Shown: positions 1-9,860 of the stretch, piece by piece
Layout: every line of letters starts with the position of its first letter
Numbering within the stretch: position 1 is the first letter of the stretch
From: Pseudarthrobacter chlorophenolicus A6
GTDB lineage: Bacteria; Actinomycetota; Actinomycetes; Actinomycetales; Micrococcaceae
Reading direction: 5' to 3'
Assembly (NCBI RefSeq): GCF_000022025.1
Contig: NC_011886.1
Span: forward strand, 124,001 to 188,000
DNA: 64,000 bases
Program-made: the position numbers and the translations under genes
Notes under the pieces: model-generated
Database searches by the model: none
Told to the model about the DNA's origin: nothing
Seen by the model: the letters and a program-made list of their open reading frames with translations, nothing else

Positions 1-560
1 AGATCGACCAACTGGCGCGGGAACTGGACGTCAAGGTGGCCCTGGAGCTGCACCCGCAGAACCTGGTGTTCAACACGGCGGACGTCCGGAAGCTGGTTGA
101 GCTGACCGGCGCCACGAACGTGGGTGTGGAGCTGGATGCCTCGCACCTGTTCTGGCAGCAGATGGACCCGGTGGCCGTGGTCCGCGAACTGGGTCCGCTG
201 GTGTTCCAGGCTGCGGCGAAGGACGTCCGGGTCAACAAGGAGAACGCAGCCCTGTACGGTGTGCTGGACAACAGTTTCCGCAAGCTGTCCCCCGAAGAAA
301 ACCGCACCAACCTGGGTGGGGATGAGTGGGCCAATGAATGGCCCAAGGACTCTGCCTGGGACTTCGTAGCCCTGGGCCGCGGCCATGACACCGCCTATTG
401 GACCGAATTCCTGCGGGCCCTGCATGAGGTGGACCCGGAGATGCTGGTGAACATCGAACACGAGGACGTGTCGCTCGGCCGGATCGAGGGGCTCCAGGTC
501 GCGGCGAAGGTCCTGCGGGACGCGGATGCGGCCCTCCGGTCCTCGCTGGTCAGCCAGTAA
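1..560 (+). CDS. sugar phosphate isomerase/epimerase, C-terminal part
   Basis: The gene enters from the left edge; codons are in frame from base 3 and end at TAA 558-560, so about 185 residues are visible. The segment has the look of the xylose-isomerase-like TIM barrel family (AP-endonuclease 2 fold): VALELHPQN, the VGVELDASHLFWQQMDP strand and a late VNIEHEDVSLG strand carry the Glu, Asp and His residues that usually bind a divalent metal. Such enzymes epimerise or isomerise keto-sugars or inosose derivatives. A strong terminator follows it, and an inositol-dehydrogenase-like gene lies next in the same direction, which suggests a polyol or inositol pathway. The exact substrate cannot be read from the sequence. 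Confidence 0.85.
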   Translation, partial: IDQLARELDVKVALELHPQNLVFNTADVRKLVELTGATNVGVELDASHLFWQQMDPVAVVRELGPLVFQAAAKDVRVNKENAALYGVLDNSFRKLSPEENRTNLGGDEWANEWPKDSAWDFVALGRGHDTAYWTEFLRALHEVDPEMLVNIEHEDVSLGRIEGLQVAAKVLRDADAALRSSLVSQ

Positions 561-577
561 CCGCTTCAACTGTTGCA

Positions 578-615
578 GGGGGTGGCATCCAGCGGATGCC
601 ACCCCCTCCTTTTCC
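578..615 (+). terminator. rho-independent terminator
   Basis: A perfect 13-bp stem, GGGGGTGGCATCC at 578-590 pairing with 594-606 across a 3-nt loop, is followed by TCCTTTTCC. It closes the upstream isomerase gene. It also overlaps the upstream ATG (596) of the next reading frame, which argues against that ATG as a start. Confidence 0.85.
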
Positions 616-628
616 TGTGGAGGTCCCC

Positions 629-1672
629 TTGAATACTGCGGGCAAGGTCCGGATAGCGGTCATCGGATCGGGAAAGATGGCGTCGCTCCATGCCCGGAAC
701 ATTGCCCTGACTCCCGGTGCATGCCTGGCCGCGGTAGCGGGCGGGTCAGGCGCTTCCGGCCTTGCATCGGCCTACGGCACCGCCTGCCTGGAGGTCGACG
801 ATGCCTTCAGCCACCCAGGCGTCGATGCAGTGGTGATTGCCTCACCCAACCGATTCCACGCTGACCACATCGTCCAGGCCGCCAACGGCGGCAAGGCTGT
901 GCTGGTGGAAAAACCGGTGGATCTCCACCTGGGCCGGGTGGATGAATGCATCGCCGCCGTGGGGGCTGCCTCTGACCGGGTGGTGGTTGCCTTCAACCGC
1001 CGGTTCGATCCATCCTTCGCAGCTGTCCGGGAGCGGATCCTGGGGGGTGAGATCGGTGCCGTGGAGCAGTTGCTCATCATCAGCCGCGACCCCGCGCCAC
1101 CACCGCTGGAGTACGTCCCGGGTTCCGGGGGCCTCTTCCGGGACATGATGATCCATGACCTGGATATGGCGCGGTTCCTGGTGCCCGGGATCGTCTCCGT
1201 CCAAGCGACCACCCAGGAGACTGATCCGCAGCTTGCCGCGCTGGGCGACGCCTCCGGGGCGGTGGTGACCCTCGCTACATGCAGTGGTGCCCTGATAACC
1301 ATCCTCAACTCCCGCAGCAACGCCTCCGGCTACGACCAAAGGCTGGAAGCCGCCGGCCCCCGCGGGACGCTGTCGGTCAAGAACGCCACGGAGACCCTGG
1401 TCCTGGGATCCGGCCGCGGTGGGACGAATACCGGCGGCGCTTTCACCCCGTGGTATGGCGACCGGTACGCGACGGCATACGGCAGGGAAATCGAGCATCT
1501 GGTAGCGGTGGCCCGGGGCGAGGCCATCCCGATTGCTTCGCTGCACGACGGCCGCGCCGCACTCGCCCTGGCCGTCGCCGCGGCCCGGTCGGCCGCGATG
1601 GGCCAGCGGGTAAGCGTAGGTCCGGCGGCGGCACAAGAAACAACCCCCATGCAAGTGCCCCTCCCTGGGTGA
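629..1672 (+). CDS. iolG: Gfo/Idh/MocA oxidoreductase, inositol 2-dehydrogenase-like
   Basis: NAD(P)-dependent dehydrogenase of 347 residues. The Rossmann motif is at the N terminus (AVIGSGKMASLHARN), the family EKP signature is in LVEKPVDL near residue 90, and the substrate-domain pattern LFRDMMIHDLDMARF is what inositol 2-dehydrogenases show, with the catalytic His. I chose TTG 629 because GGAGG lies just upstream (about 619-623). The longer ATG at 596 sits inside a terminator hairpin and would add a proline-rich tail. The partner is the upstream isomerase/epimerase gene. A second inositol-dehydrogenase-like paralogue lies at 36.8 kb. Substrate is inferred from motif similarity only. Confidence 0.8.
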   Translation: MNTAGKVRIAVIGSGKMASLHARNIALTPGACLAAVAGGSGASGLASAYGTACLEVDDAFSHPGVDAVVIASPNRFHADHIVQAANGGKAVLVEKPVDLHLGRVDECIAAVGAASDRVVVAFNRRFDPSFAAVRERILGGEIGAVEQLLIISRDPAPPPLEYVPGSGGLFRDMMIHDLDMARFLVPGIVSVQATTQETDPQLAALGDASGAVVTLATCSGALITILNSRSNASGYDQRLEAAGPRGTLSVKNATETLVLGSGRGGTNTGGAFTPWYGDRYATAYGREIEHLVAVARGEAIPIASLHDGRAALALAVAAARSAAMGQRVSVGPAAAQETTPMQVPLPG

Positions 1673-1801
1673 CACTTCATTACGTCCCCCGGTTGTTGCG
1701 TGGGTCACATCCATTTGCTTCTTTGGCGCACTCCTGACAAACCTTGCATCACATCTTTGATTAGCGCTTGTCAGCGCGTGCCCAATGGAGGGACACCACT
1801 T

Positions 1802-4204
1802 ATGACTGACGTTCTCTGGTTTTCTGACCTCGGCCTGTCCGACCTCGACCAGGTTGGCGGCAAGAACGCCTCGCTCGGAGAAATGGTCCGGAACCTTGCC
1901 TCTGCAGGGGTAAAAGTACCGGACGGTTTCGCCACCACAGCCGATGCCTACAGAAGATTCCTCGCCGAGTCCGGCCTTGACGCCCGGATTGAAGGCATTC
2001 TCGAAGACCTGGACAGCGGCGACGTGGCCGCTTTGACGGTTGTGGGAAAGCAGATCCGGGACCTGATCCGGGAGACCCCCTACCCGAAGGGTTTCGAAGA
2101 GCAGATCCGCTCCGCCTATGAGCGCCTCACCGGCAGCCACGGCGCCGATGTGTCCTGGGCGGTCCGCTCCAGCGCCACGGCCGAGGACCTGCCCGACGCC
2201 TCGTTCGCAGGCCAGCAGGAGACCTTCCTGAACATCCGCGGCGTGGACAACGTCCTGCTCGCCATCAAGGACGTCTTCGCCTCGCTCTACAACGACCGCG
2301 CCATCGCCTACCGCGTGCACCACGGCTTCACCCACTCCGAGGTGGCACTCTCGGCGGGCATCCAGCGGATGGTCCGTTCCGACGTCGGAGCTTCCGGCGT
2401 GATGTTCACGATGGACACCGAATCGGGCTTCAACGACGCCGTGTTCATCACGTCGTCCTACGGCCTCGGCGAAGCCGTGGTCCAGGGCGCCGTGAACCCT
2501 GACGAGTTCTATGTCCACAAGCCTGCCCTGGCAGCCGGGCGTCCCGCCGTCCTCAAGCGCGGGCTCGGCGAAAAAGCCGTCCAGATGATCTACACCGACT
2601 CCGATGAAGTGGGCCGGACCGTGGACTTCGTTCCCGTGCCGCAGGACCTGCGCCGCCGCTTCAGCCTGACCGATGACGAGGTCCAGGAGCTGGCCCGCCA
2701 CGCCCTGGCCATCGAGGCGCACTACGGCCGCCCCATGGACATTGAGTGGGGCAAGGACGGCGTGGACGGTGAACTGTACATCCTGCAGGCGCGCCCCGAA
2801 ACGGTCGAGTCCCGCAAGGCCTCCGGCACCATCTCGCGCTACACCCTCACCGAGCATTCCGCCGTCCTGGCCGAGGGCCGCGCCATCGGCCAGCGCATCG
2901 GCGCCGGCCAGGTGCGCGTGCTGACCTCCATCGACCAGATGGCCTCCTTCCAGGCCGGCGACGTGCTGGTGGCCAACATGACGGACCCGGACTGGGAACC
3001 GATCATGAAGAAGGCCGCCGCCATCGTCACCGACCGCGGCGGACGCACCTGCCACGCGGCCATCATCGCCCGCGAACTGGGCATCCCCGCCGTCGTGGGA
3101 ACCGGGAAGGCCTCCCAGGTCCTCAAGGACGGAACCCCGGTCACCGTCTCCTGCGCCGAGGGCGAGGCAGGCTTCGTCTACGAGGGGCTGCTGGACTACT
3201 CCCTGCAGGAGGCCAGCCTCGACACCATGCCGGAGGCCCCGGTCAAGATCATGATGAACGTGGGCACCCCGGAGCAGGCCTTCAGTTTCTCCAAGCTGCC
3301 CAACCACGGTGTTGGCCTGGCCCGCCTGGAATTCATCATCAACCGGCAGATCGGCATCCACCCCAACGCCCTGCTGGCGGTGGCCGGGGAAATCGAACGC
3401 CCCGCGTCGCTCTCGGACTTCACCGTGCGGCAGATCCGCGAAAAGACCGCCGCCTACGACGGCCCGCGTGACTACTACGTGCGGCGCCTGGCCGAAGGCA
3501 TCTCCACGATCGCTGCGGCCTTTGCGCCGGAACCGGTGATCATCCGGCTCTCGGACTTCAAGTCCAACGAGTACGCCAACCTGCTGGGCGGCCCCGCGTT
3601 CGAGCCGTCTGAAGAAAACCCCATGATCGGCTACCGCGGCGCGTCCCGGTACCTTTCGGACTCGTTCCGGCAGGCCTTCGAGCTCGAATGCGAGGCCCTG
3701 AAGTTTGTCCGCAACGAGATGGGCCTGACCAACATCAAGATCATGGTCCCGTTCGTCCGCACCCTGGCCGAGGCCCGCGGCGTCACCGAGCTGCTCGCCG
3801 CCAACGGCCTGACCCGGGGCGAGAACGGCCTGGAAATCGTGATGATGTGCGAGCTGCCGGCCAACGCGCTGCTCGCCGACGAATTCCTGGAGTACTTTGA
3901 CGGATTTTCCATCGGTTCCAACGACCTCACCCAGCTCACCCTGGGCCTGGACCGTGACTCGGCGCTGGTGGCCGAAGGCTTCGACGAGCGGAACCCGGCG
4001 GTCACCAAGCTCCTGGAGATGGCCATCTCCGCCTGCCGCGCCAAGGGCCGGTACGTGGGCATCTGCGGCCAGGGCCCCAGCGACCACCCGGACTTCGCCG
4101 AGTGGCTGCTGGCCCAGGGCATCAGCTCCATCTCGCTGAACCCGGACGCCGTGACGGAAACGTGGCTGCGCCTGGCCCGCACCAGCAACCAGCCGGCGGT
4201 CTAA
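1802..4204 (+). CDS. ppsA: phosphoenolpyruvate synthase (pyruvate, water dikinase)
   Basis: Converts pyruvate, ATP and water to PEP, AMP and phosphate in the cytoplasm, a gluconeogenic step. The 800-residue protein has the full architecture: an N-terminal ATP-grasp domain ([13 protein letters not shown] and [20 protein letters not shown]), the central phosphohistidine domain [15 protein letters not shown] with His near residue 418, and the C-terminal PEP-utilising barrel with [15 protein letters not shown] and the late [11 protein letters not shown] carrying the catalytic Cys near 755. ATG 1802 follows GGAGGG; the frame is open further upstream but that part does not look like the family. The stop overlaps the start of ppsR by one base, so enzyme and regulator are translationally coupled. 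Confidence 0.95.
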   Translation: MTDVLWFSDLGLSDLDQVGGKNASLGEMVRNLASAGVKVPDGFATTADAYRRFLAESGLDARIEGILEDLDSGDVAALTVVGKQIRDLIRETPYPKGFEEQIRSAYERLTGSHGADVSWAVRSSATAEDLPDASFAGQQETFLNIRGVDNVLLAIKDVFASLYNDRAIAYRVHHGFTHSEVALSAGIQRMVRSDVGASGVMFTMDTESGFNDAVFITSSYGLGEAVVQGAVNPDEFYVHKPALAAGRPAVLKRGLGEKAVQMIYTDSDEVGRTVDFVPVPQDLRRRFSLTDDEVQELARHALAIEAHYGRPMDIEWGKDGVDGELYILQARPETVESRKASGTISRYTLTEHSAVLAEGRAIGQRIGAGQVRVLTSIDQMASFQAGDVLVANMTDPDWEPIMKKAAAIVTDRGGRTCHAAIIARELGIPAVVGTGKASQVLKDGTPVTVSCAEGEAGFVYEGLLDYSLQEASLDTMPEAPVKIMMNVGTPEQAFSFSKLPNHGVGLARLEFIINRQIGIHPNALLAVAGEIERPASLSDFTVRQIREKTAAYDGPRDYYVRRLAEGISTIAAAFAPEPVIIRLSDFKSNEYANLLGGPAFEPSEENPMIGYRGASRYLSDSFRQAFELECEALKFVRNEMGLTNIKIMVPFVRTLAEARGVTELLAANGLTRGENGLEIVMMCELPANALLADEFLEYFDGFSIGSNDLTQLTLGLDRDSALVAEGFDERNPAVTKLLEMAISACRAKGRYVGICGQGPSDHPDFAEWLLAQGISSISLNPDAVTETWLRLARTSNQPAV

Positions 4205-5055
4205 TGCCGGACACCCCCTGGCGGGACACTGTGGGGACGGGCAGCACGTCCGTCCCCACGGTGTTCTTCCTCTCCGACAGCACCGGCATCACCGCCGAGA
4301 CGCTGGGCAACACCCTGCTTACGCAGTTTCCCGCCCAGCACCTGGAACGCCGCAGCATCCCGTTCATCACCACCGTGGAACAGGCGCAGGAGGTAGTGGC
4401 CGTCATTGACCGTGTTGCCGCCGCCGGCCCCCGGCCCATCGTCTTTTCCACTACGGTCAGCCTTGACGTCCGCGCCGTCCTGGCCCGCAGCCGCGGGCAT
4501 TTCTTCGACCTGATCGGGACGCATCTCGGCCAGCTGGAGCAGGCCCTGCATGCCTCCGCCAGCGGCCAGCCGGGCCAGGCCCACGGGCTGGGCGACGCCG
4601 TGAGATACCAGTCGCGCATGGCCGCCGTCGAGTACGCCATAGAGCACGACGACGGCCAGTCGCTCCGTGCGCTGGAACGTGCCGAGCTGATCCTCATCGC
4701 CCCGTCGCGCTGCGGCAAGACCCCCACCACCATGTACCTGGCCCTGCAGCACGGCATCCTCGCCGCCAACTTCCCGCTGGTGGAGGAGGATTTCGAAAGC
4801 CTGTCCCTGCCCAAGCCCCTGCTGCCGTTCGCGCGCAAGTGCTTCGGGCTGACCTCGCTGCCGGTGCGGCTGAGCCAGATCCGCCAGGAGCGGCGCCCGG
4901 GCAGCAACTACGCCTCACTGAACCAGTGCACGTTCGAGCTGCGCAATGCCGAGGACATGTACCGGGTGAATTCGATTCCGTTCGTGAACTCCGCCTCGAT
5001 GTCCGTGGAGGAAATTTCCGCCACCGTCCTGCAGCGGATGGAACTGCACCACTGA
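4204..5055 (+). CDS. ppsR: PEP synthase regulatory protein (bifunctional kinase/phosphorylase, DUF299)
   Basis: Members of this family reversibly switch PEP synthase or PPDK off by phosphorylating a Thr near the catalytic His in an ADP-dependent way, and reactivate it by phosphorolysis. The 283-residue protein begins with FFLSDSTGITAETLGNTLL, the family N-terminal signature, and has the P-loop-like LIAPSRCGKTPTTMYLAL around residues 160-175. The ending QCTFELRNAEDMY is also typical. ATG 4204 shares its A with the ppsA stop (TAATG), so its level should follow that of its target. Which Thr of PpsA is modified cannot be proven from sequence. Confidence 0.93.
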   Translation: MPDTPWRDTVGTGSTSVPTVFFLSDSTGITAETLGNTLLTQFPAQHLERRSIPFITTVEQAQEVVAVIDRVAAAGPRPIVFSTTVSLDVRAVLARSRGHFFDLIGTHLGQLEQALHASASGQPGQAHGLGDAVRYQSRMAAVEYAIEHDDGQSLRALERAELILIAPSRCGKTPTTMYLALQHGILAANFPLVEEDFESLSLPKPLLPFARKCFGLTSLPVRLSQIRQERRPGSNYASLNQCTFELRNAEDMYRVNSIPFVNSASMSVEEISATVLQRMELHH

Positions 5056-5101
5056 GTGCACGATCGTCCATACTTGTGCCGTTATAAGCCATGGGAATGA
5101 G

Positions 5102-5114
5102 TGAACGCCGTTCA
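5102..5114. promoter_or_regulatory. 13-bp palindrome upstream of the DUF5107 gene
   Basis: TGAACGCCGTTCA is a perfect inverted repeat (TGAAC, 3-nt spacer, GTTCA) ending 9 bases before the GTG start of the DUF5107 gene. It could be an operator for a sugar-responsive regulator. The regulator is not identified; the AraC gene downstream is one candidate. Confidence 0.35.
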
Positions 5115-5123
5115 TAGCCTGTA

Positions 5124-8100
5124 GTGGTGACGAATGACGCCAAGAGCACGATTGTGCTGCCCGGTGCCCCGCAGGACCAGCAGAAAATCCTGGCCGCAGG
5201 CGGAGTGGCCTGCTGGAGCGAACCGGTCCTGATCGATACCTATGCTCCCGGGCAGCCTGACCGGTATCCAATGTTCCTGGACCGGCGCGTGTACCAGGGC
5301 TCCAGCGGCAAGGTCTATCCGGTGCCGTTCATTGACAGCATCGCGGCGGACAAGGAGCCCCGGCTGTGGCAGGCCATCCACTTGGAAAACGAGTACGTCC
5401 GCCTGATGCTCCTGCCGGAGATCGGCGGCCGCATCCACATCGGCTACGACAAGACCGCCGGGTATGACTTCTTCTACCGGAACAACGTGATCAAGCCGGG
5501 GCTGGTGGGCCTTGCCGGCCCGTGGATCTCCGGCGGGGTGGAGTTCAACTGGCCCCAGCACCACCGGCCGGCCACCTTCCTCCCCGTGGACACCGCCGTC
5601 GAGCGTTCCGCGAACGGCAACGTCACCGTGTGGCACAGCGACCTGGACCCGCTGCAGCGGATGCGCGGAACCCACGGCGTGCGGCTCACGCCCGGCAGTT
5701 CGCTCATCGAGGTGGAGGCACGGCTCCACAACCGGACCGACGAGCCGCAGACCTTCCTCTGGTGGGCCAACGTGGCAGCCCGGGTGCATGAGAAGTACCA
5801 GTCCTTCTTCCCCACGGACGTCACCCACGTGGCGGATCACGCCCGCCGGGCCGTCACCGCCTTCCCGCGCGCGGACCGGCCGTACTACGGCGTGGACTAC
5901 CCCGCGCTCGCGGCAGAAGGCGCCCCCGCGGCGGGCCGGCCCGGCGCGGACAGGCTCGACTTCTACGCCAACATCCCCGTCCCCACCTCCTACATGGTGA
6001 CGGACACCCGGGACAGCTTCTTCGGCGGGTACGACCACGCCGCTGGCGCCGGGTTCGTCCACTGGGCGGACCGCAGCATCGCGCCCGGCAAGAAGCAGTG
6101 GACGTGGGGGACCGGTCCGGTGGGCACCGCCTGGGACAGGCATTTAACGGACGACGACGGCCCGTACGTGGAGCTGATGGCCGGCGTCTTCACGGACAAC
6201 CAGCCCGATTTCAGCTACCTCGCCCCGGGAGAGACGCGCACCTTCAGCCAGTACTGGTACCCCATCGGGCAGATGGGCCCGGCGCAGCAAGCGAACCTGG
6301 ACGCCGCCGTCGCGCTTTCCCTCGACGACTCGGGCCGCACCGCCACCGTGGGCGTCTCCGCCACCGCACGCCGGGACGCGCGGATTGAGCTCAGGCTTGG
6401 GGAGGCAACCCTCCACACCTGGTCCGCGGTCCTCTCGCCCGCCCACCCGTTCACAGCCACCCTGCACCTGCCGGCGCCCGCCGCCGGCACTGACCTGACG
6501 CTGCGGGTCATGGACGGTGACACGGAACTGATCTCATGGACCCCGCGGGGAGCCGCGGAGAACCCTGAACCGCGGACGGCCACCGAGCCCGCGCAGCCGC
6601 AAAACATGGACAGCATGGATGAGCTGTTCGTTACGGGGACGCACCTGGCGCAGAACCGGCACCCCACCAGGTCCCCGCTGCCGTACTTTGGGGAGATGCT
6701 GCGCCGGGACCCGCAGGATTCCCGGGCGTCCACGGCGCTGGGGGCTGCGGAATACCGCATAGGCCACTACGCCCGGGCGCGTGACCTGCTGGAGAACGCC
6801 CTGGCCCGGCTGACCCGGCGGAACCTGAATCCGCCCAGCGGGGAGGCGGGCTACCGGCTGGGCCTGGTCCTCGAGCGGACCGGCCGCTTCGACGAAGCCC
6901 GGGAGCGGTTCGGAAAGGCAGCCTGGGACCGGGCATGGGCCCACCCGGCGCACCTGGCGCTCGCGCGGCTGGCACTCCGCTCCGGCGACCCGGCGGAGGC
7001 GCTGCGCCACGCAGGTGCCGCGCTCGCAACGGAAGCAACCAGCCCGGAGGCCAAGCACCTGAGGTTCCTCGCGCTGGAACGGCTGGGGCGTCCGACGGAA
7101 AGCACCGCGCTGCTGTCGGACATCCTGGCCGCCGACCCCCTGGACCCGGTGGCGCAGGCCCTGGCCGGAACCCTGAACGTGGCAGATCCCAAAACCGGCC
7201 TGGCGGTAGCCTGCTGGCTGGCCCGGGCGGGGCAGTGGCAGCGTGCCCTTGACCTGGCCGGCATCGCGGATGCTGCGGATGCCCACCCTGCCTTCGGCAG
7301 CCCCGGGCCGCTGCTTCATTACCTGCGCGCCAGCTGGCTGGAGGAAATGCTGGACCCGGAGGCCGCCGCCGCGGAGCGTGCCAGGGCGCGGCGCGCGGAC
7401 CCCACGTATGCGTTCCCGTACGGGCTGGACGACTTCGACGCGCTGCAGCGGGCGCTCGACGCCGACCCCAAGGACAGGGTGGCCCACGGCCTGCTGGGGT
7501 GCTGGCTGCTGGATGCAGGCCGGACCGCGGATGCCATGGGGCACCTGGAGAAGGCCGTGGCCCACGGTTCGCAGGACCCAGTGGTGTGGCGGAACGCAGC
7601 CCTTGCCACCGTGAACACGGGCGGAGACCCAGTCGCTGCCGACAGGTACTTCGGCCGCGCCCTGGAATTGGCCCCGGACGATGCCCGGCTGGTGTTCGAG
7701 CGGTCCGTCCTCGCGGAGGTCCGAGGACTGCCGGCAGGGGAGCGGATCGCCGCGATCGAGCAGCACGGACCCGCGGTCCTGGACCGGGACGACCTCGCCC
7801 TCCGCTACGCCAACCTGCTCACGGAAGCAGGCCGGGCGCAGGACGCGCTGGCACTGCTGGCATCCCGCAGCTTCCAGCCCTTCGAAGGCGGTGAGGGCCT
7901 GGCGCTCGCGGCCTATGACAGGGCGGCGGTCCAGCACGCCCGGGTCCTGATGGAGGAGCGCCCGACGGCGGCGGCCGCCTTGCTGCGGGACGGCATCGAA
8001 GCCCCCGCGAACCTGGGCGAGGGCCGGCATCCGGCGGACAGTATGGCCGAGCGGTTTGTGGCCCTGGGGGATGCGCTGGAGCTCGCCGGGGACGCTTCTG

Positions 8101-8444
8101 CGGCGGAGGAGGCATGGAACCGTGCACTCCTGCCGGGCGGCCCCTTGGCGGTGGACCGGCGTCCGGTGGGCCCGGCGGACTACTGGCGGGGCATCGCATT
8201 CGTGCGGCTGGGATTGCCGGATGGCGCCGAAGACGTGTGGCGGCAGCTGGAAGCCCGGGCCTCCGAGCTGGACTCCGCCCCCGCGGCGCCGGACTACTTC
8301 GCGACGTCGCTGCCAGAACTGCTGCTGTTCAACACCCACACGGCCTCCGCGCGGGCCGCGGCAGCCGCGCAGCTCCGGCAACTGGCCGGGCAGGGGCGCG
8401 TGCTGACCACGCATGCCGGCACGAAGGAAGGGGCATCACTGTGA
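5124..8444 (+). CDS. DUF5107 domain protein with TPR repeats
   Basis: Large 1106-residue protein without a signal peptide. The N-terminal ~300 residues match the DUF5107 type: a galactose-mutarotase-like beta-sandwich with ENEYVRLMLLPEIGGRIHIGYD, WISGGVEFNWPQHHRP and a long aromatic strand. From about residue 520 onwards it is a helical repeat region of TPR type rich in Ala, Leu, Arg and Asp. Such proteins occur beside glycoside hydrolase genes and probably bind or process carbohydrates; no activity is proven. GTG 5124 is preferred. The stop overlaps the next gene's start by four bases (GTGA), so the two are coupled, and an AraC gene follows. Confidence 0.85.
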   Translation: MVTNDAKSTIVLPGAPQDQQKILAAGGVACWSEPVLIDTYAPGQPDRYPMFLDRRVYQGSSGKVYPVPFIDSIAADKEPRLWQAIHLENEYVRLMLLPEIGGRIHIGYDKTAGYDFFYRNNVIKPGLVGLAGPWISGGVEFNWPQHHRPATFLPVDTAVERSANGNVTVWHSDLDPLQRMRGTHGVRLTPGSSLIEVEARLHNRTDEPQTFLWWANVAARVHEKYQSFFPTDVTHVADHARRAVTAFPRADRPYYGVDYPALAAEGAPAAGRPGADRLDFYANIPVPTSYMVTDTRDSFFGGYDHAAGAGFVHWADRSIAPGKKQWTWGTGPVGTAWDRHLTDDDGPYVELMAGVFTDNQPDFSYLAPGETRTFSQYWYPIGQMGPAQQANLDAAVALSLDDSGRTATVGVSATARRDARIELRLGEATLHTWSAVLSPAHPFTATLHLPAPAAGTDLTLRVMDGDTELISWTPRGAAENPEPRTATEPAQPQNMDSMDELFVTGTHLAQNRHPTRSPLPYFGEMLRRDPQDSRASTALGAAEYRIGHYARARDLLENALARLTRRNLNPPSGEAGYRLGLVLERTGRFDEARERFGKAAWDRAWAHPAHLALARLALRSGDPAEALRHAGAALATEATSPEAKHLRFLALERLGRPTESTALLSDILAADPLDPVAQALAGTLNVADPKTGLAVACWLARAGQWQRALDLAGIADAADAHPAFGSPGPLLHYLRASWLEEMLDPEAAAAERARARRADPTYAFPYGLDDFDALQRALDADPKDRVAHGLLGCWLLDAGRTADAMGHLEKAVAHGSQDPVVWRNAALATVNTGGDPVAADRYFGRALELAPDDARLVFERSVLAEVRGLPAGERIAAIEQHGPAVLDRDDLALRYANLLTEAGRAQDALALLASRSFQPFEGGEGLALAAYDRAAVQHARVLMEERPTAAAALLRDGIEAPANLGEGRHPADSMAERFVALGDALELAGDASAAEEAWNRALLPGGPLAVDRRPVGPADYWRGIAFVRLGLPDGAEDVWRQLEARASELDSAPAAPDYFATSLPELLLFNTHTASARAAAAAQLRQLAGQGRVLTTHAGTKEGASL

Positions 8445-9790
8445 CCGAAAAACTGCAGACCCAAACATCCGGGACTGACGGACCCCGCTACCTGGGGTCC
8501 GGAACCGTGGAAGGCGACACGCGCTCCCTGACCGGAGCGCCGCCGTCGCACCTTCCGCCCCGGCTGGCCATCACCCTCTGGGACTTTTCCTGGTACACCC
8601 GCGCTGAGGCCGGCGGCCCGTACGCGGACCTCGACCCTGCGTGCGCGCGGGCGGCGGAGCTCGGGTACAACGCCATCCGGATCTGCGCGGCGCCGCTGCT
8701 GCTTTTTGGCGGGCTCGGCCTGGACTCGCTCGCGGAGGACCTGGAGATTGAGGGGCTCGGCACGGCGCCCGACGGCGGAATCTACGGCCGCGGCACGCGC
8801 TGGTATGACGCCCCCGGCGGGTACCGGCTGAACCTGCGGGAGCGCCTCCTCAGGTTGTTCGATGCCGCGGAACGGCATGGCCTGGTGATCCTCCTGGCCA
8901 GCTGGGAGTACCAGCAGTCGCCCGTGTTCGCAGCCTCCCCGCAATGGTTCGAGGCGATCGACGCCGTCCCGCTGGCCGGCCGGTACCGGGTCCTGGGCGA
9001 TGCCTGGGACCGGCTGGTCCGGTTCCTGACGGAGGCGGGGCATCGGGAGCGGATCGCCATGGTGGAGCTGCACAACGAGGTGGATTTCTCCATCCTTCCG
9101 GCGCTCGCCGACGGCGGCACGGAGCAGGTGCAGCGGCTGCGGCAGTTGCACCCGGACCTGCTGGTGACAGCCAGCTACGGCAAGCCGCCGCACCTGGCCA
9201 TGCATACCGTTCCGGAAGGCCTGGGTGCGGCCCAGTTCCACGTCTACAGCTATGGGGTGCTCGATGCGCTGCAGCAGCGGATCGACATCCGGTCCGAGGG
9301 GACCGAAGGGTTTCCCAACGCTGCCCTGCGTGCGCTGCTGCGCGCCGAGGCTCCCTCGCTCGCCGGGTACGGGCGGCTGGCGGCGTGGAAGTACCGGGCC
9401 ACCGTGGTCACGGACCAGATGTTCTACGGCTATGACTGGATCGATCCCGCGGCCTGGGACACGTGGCTGGACAAGGAATACCGGCCGTACCGGGAGGTGA
9501 TGCGGCGCGAGATCGAATCTCGGGTGGTGGCTGTCGCCGCGTGGGCCAGGTGGAAGGACGTTCCTGCGGTGGTGGGAGAGGGGTGGATCGGCTACACACC
9601 GCTGCGGGGCGGGTTCGAGGAAGGGCCGGCGGGGCTGGAGCTGGCCGAGCACGGCATCCGCACGGCACTGGCGCACGGCGTGTGGGGGATGGTGCTGTGT
9701 TCCAACGCGGCGCCGCACCACCCCATGTGGGCTGATGCCGAGTGGCAGCAACGCATGAACGATCTAATCCTCAGTCTTCCTGCCGGCTGA
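8441..9790 (+). CDS. cellulase-like glycoside hydrolase family protein
   Basis: 449-residue TIM-barrel hydrolase-like protein. LAITLWDFSWYTRAE opens the barrel, AMVELHNEVDFS near residue 205 carries an N-E pair typical of the acid/base Glu of clan A hydrolases, and VVGEGWIGYTP near residue 378 offers a second Glu in nucleophile position. There is no signal peptide, so it should act in the cytoplasm on imported oligosaccharides. GTG 8441 overlaps the DUF5107 stop (GTGA). The open frame extends upstream inside the DUF5107 gene, but that part is a shadow. Sugar specificity is unknown. Confidence 0.8.
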   Translation: MTEKLQTQTSGTDGPRYLGSGTVEGDTRSLTGAPPSHLPPRLAITLWDFSWYTRAEAGGPYADLDPACARAAELGYNAIRICAAPLLLFGGLGLDSLAEDLEIEGLGTAPDGGIYGRGTRWYDAPGGYRLNLRERLLRLFDAAERHGLVILLASWEYQQSPVFAASPQWFEAIDAVPLAGRYRVLGDAWDRLVRFLTEAGHRERIAMVELHNEVDFSILPALADGGTEQVQRLRQLHPDLLVTASYGKPPHLAMHTVPEGLGAAQFHVYSYGVLDALQQRIDIRSEGTEGFPNAALRALLRAEAPSLAGYGRLAAWKYRATVVTDQMFYGYDWIDPAAWDTWLDKEYRPYREVMRREIESRVVAVAAWARWKDVPAVVGEGWIGYTPLRGGFEEGPAGLELAEHGIRTALAHGVWGMVLCSNAAPHHPMWADAEWQQRMNDLILSLPAG

Positions 9791-9860
9791 GCTTCCTTGT
9801 GCCGCTCCGGCGGTGGCCGGCCGTTCTATCATGGACATTCCGTGACGGAAGGGGCTGGGT

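Noticed and set aside
842..4087. 1081-residue open frame on the minus strand
   Set aside because: It lies antisense to the oxidoreductase and ppsA, is Gly/Val/Asp/His-rich, and has no motif. Long antisense frames are expected in high-GC genes.
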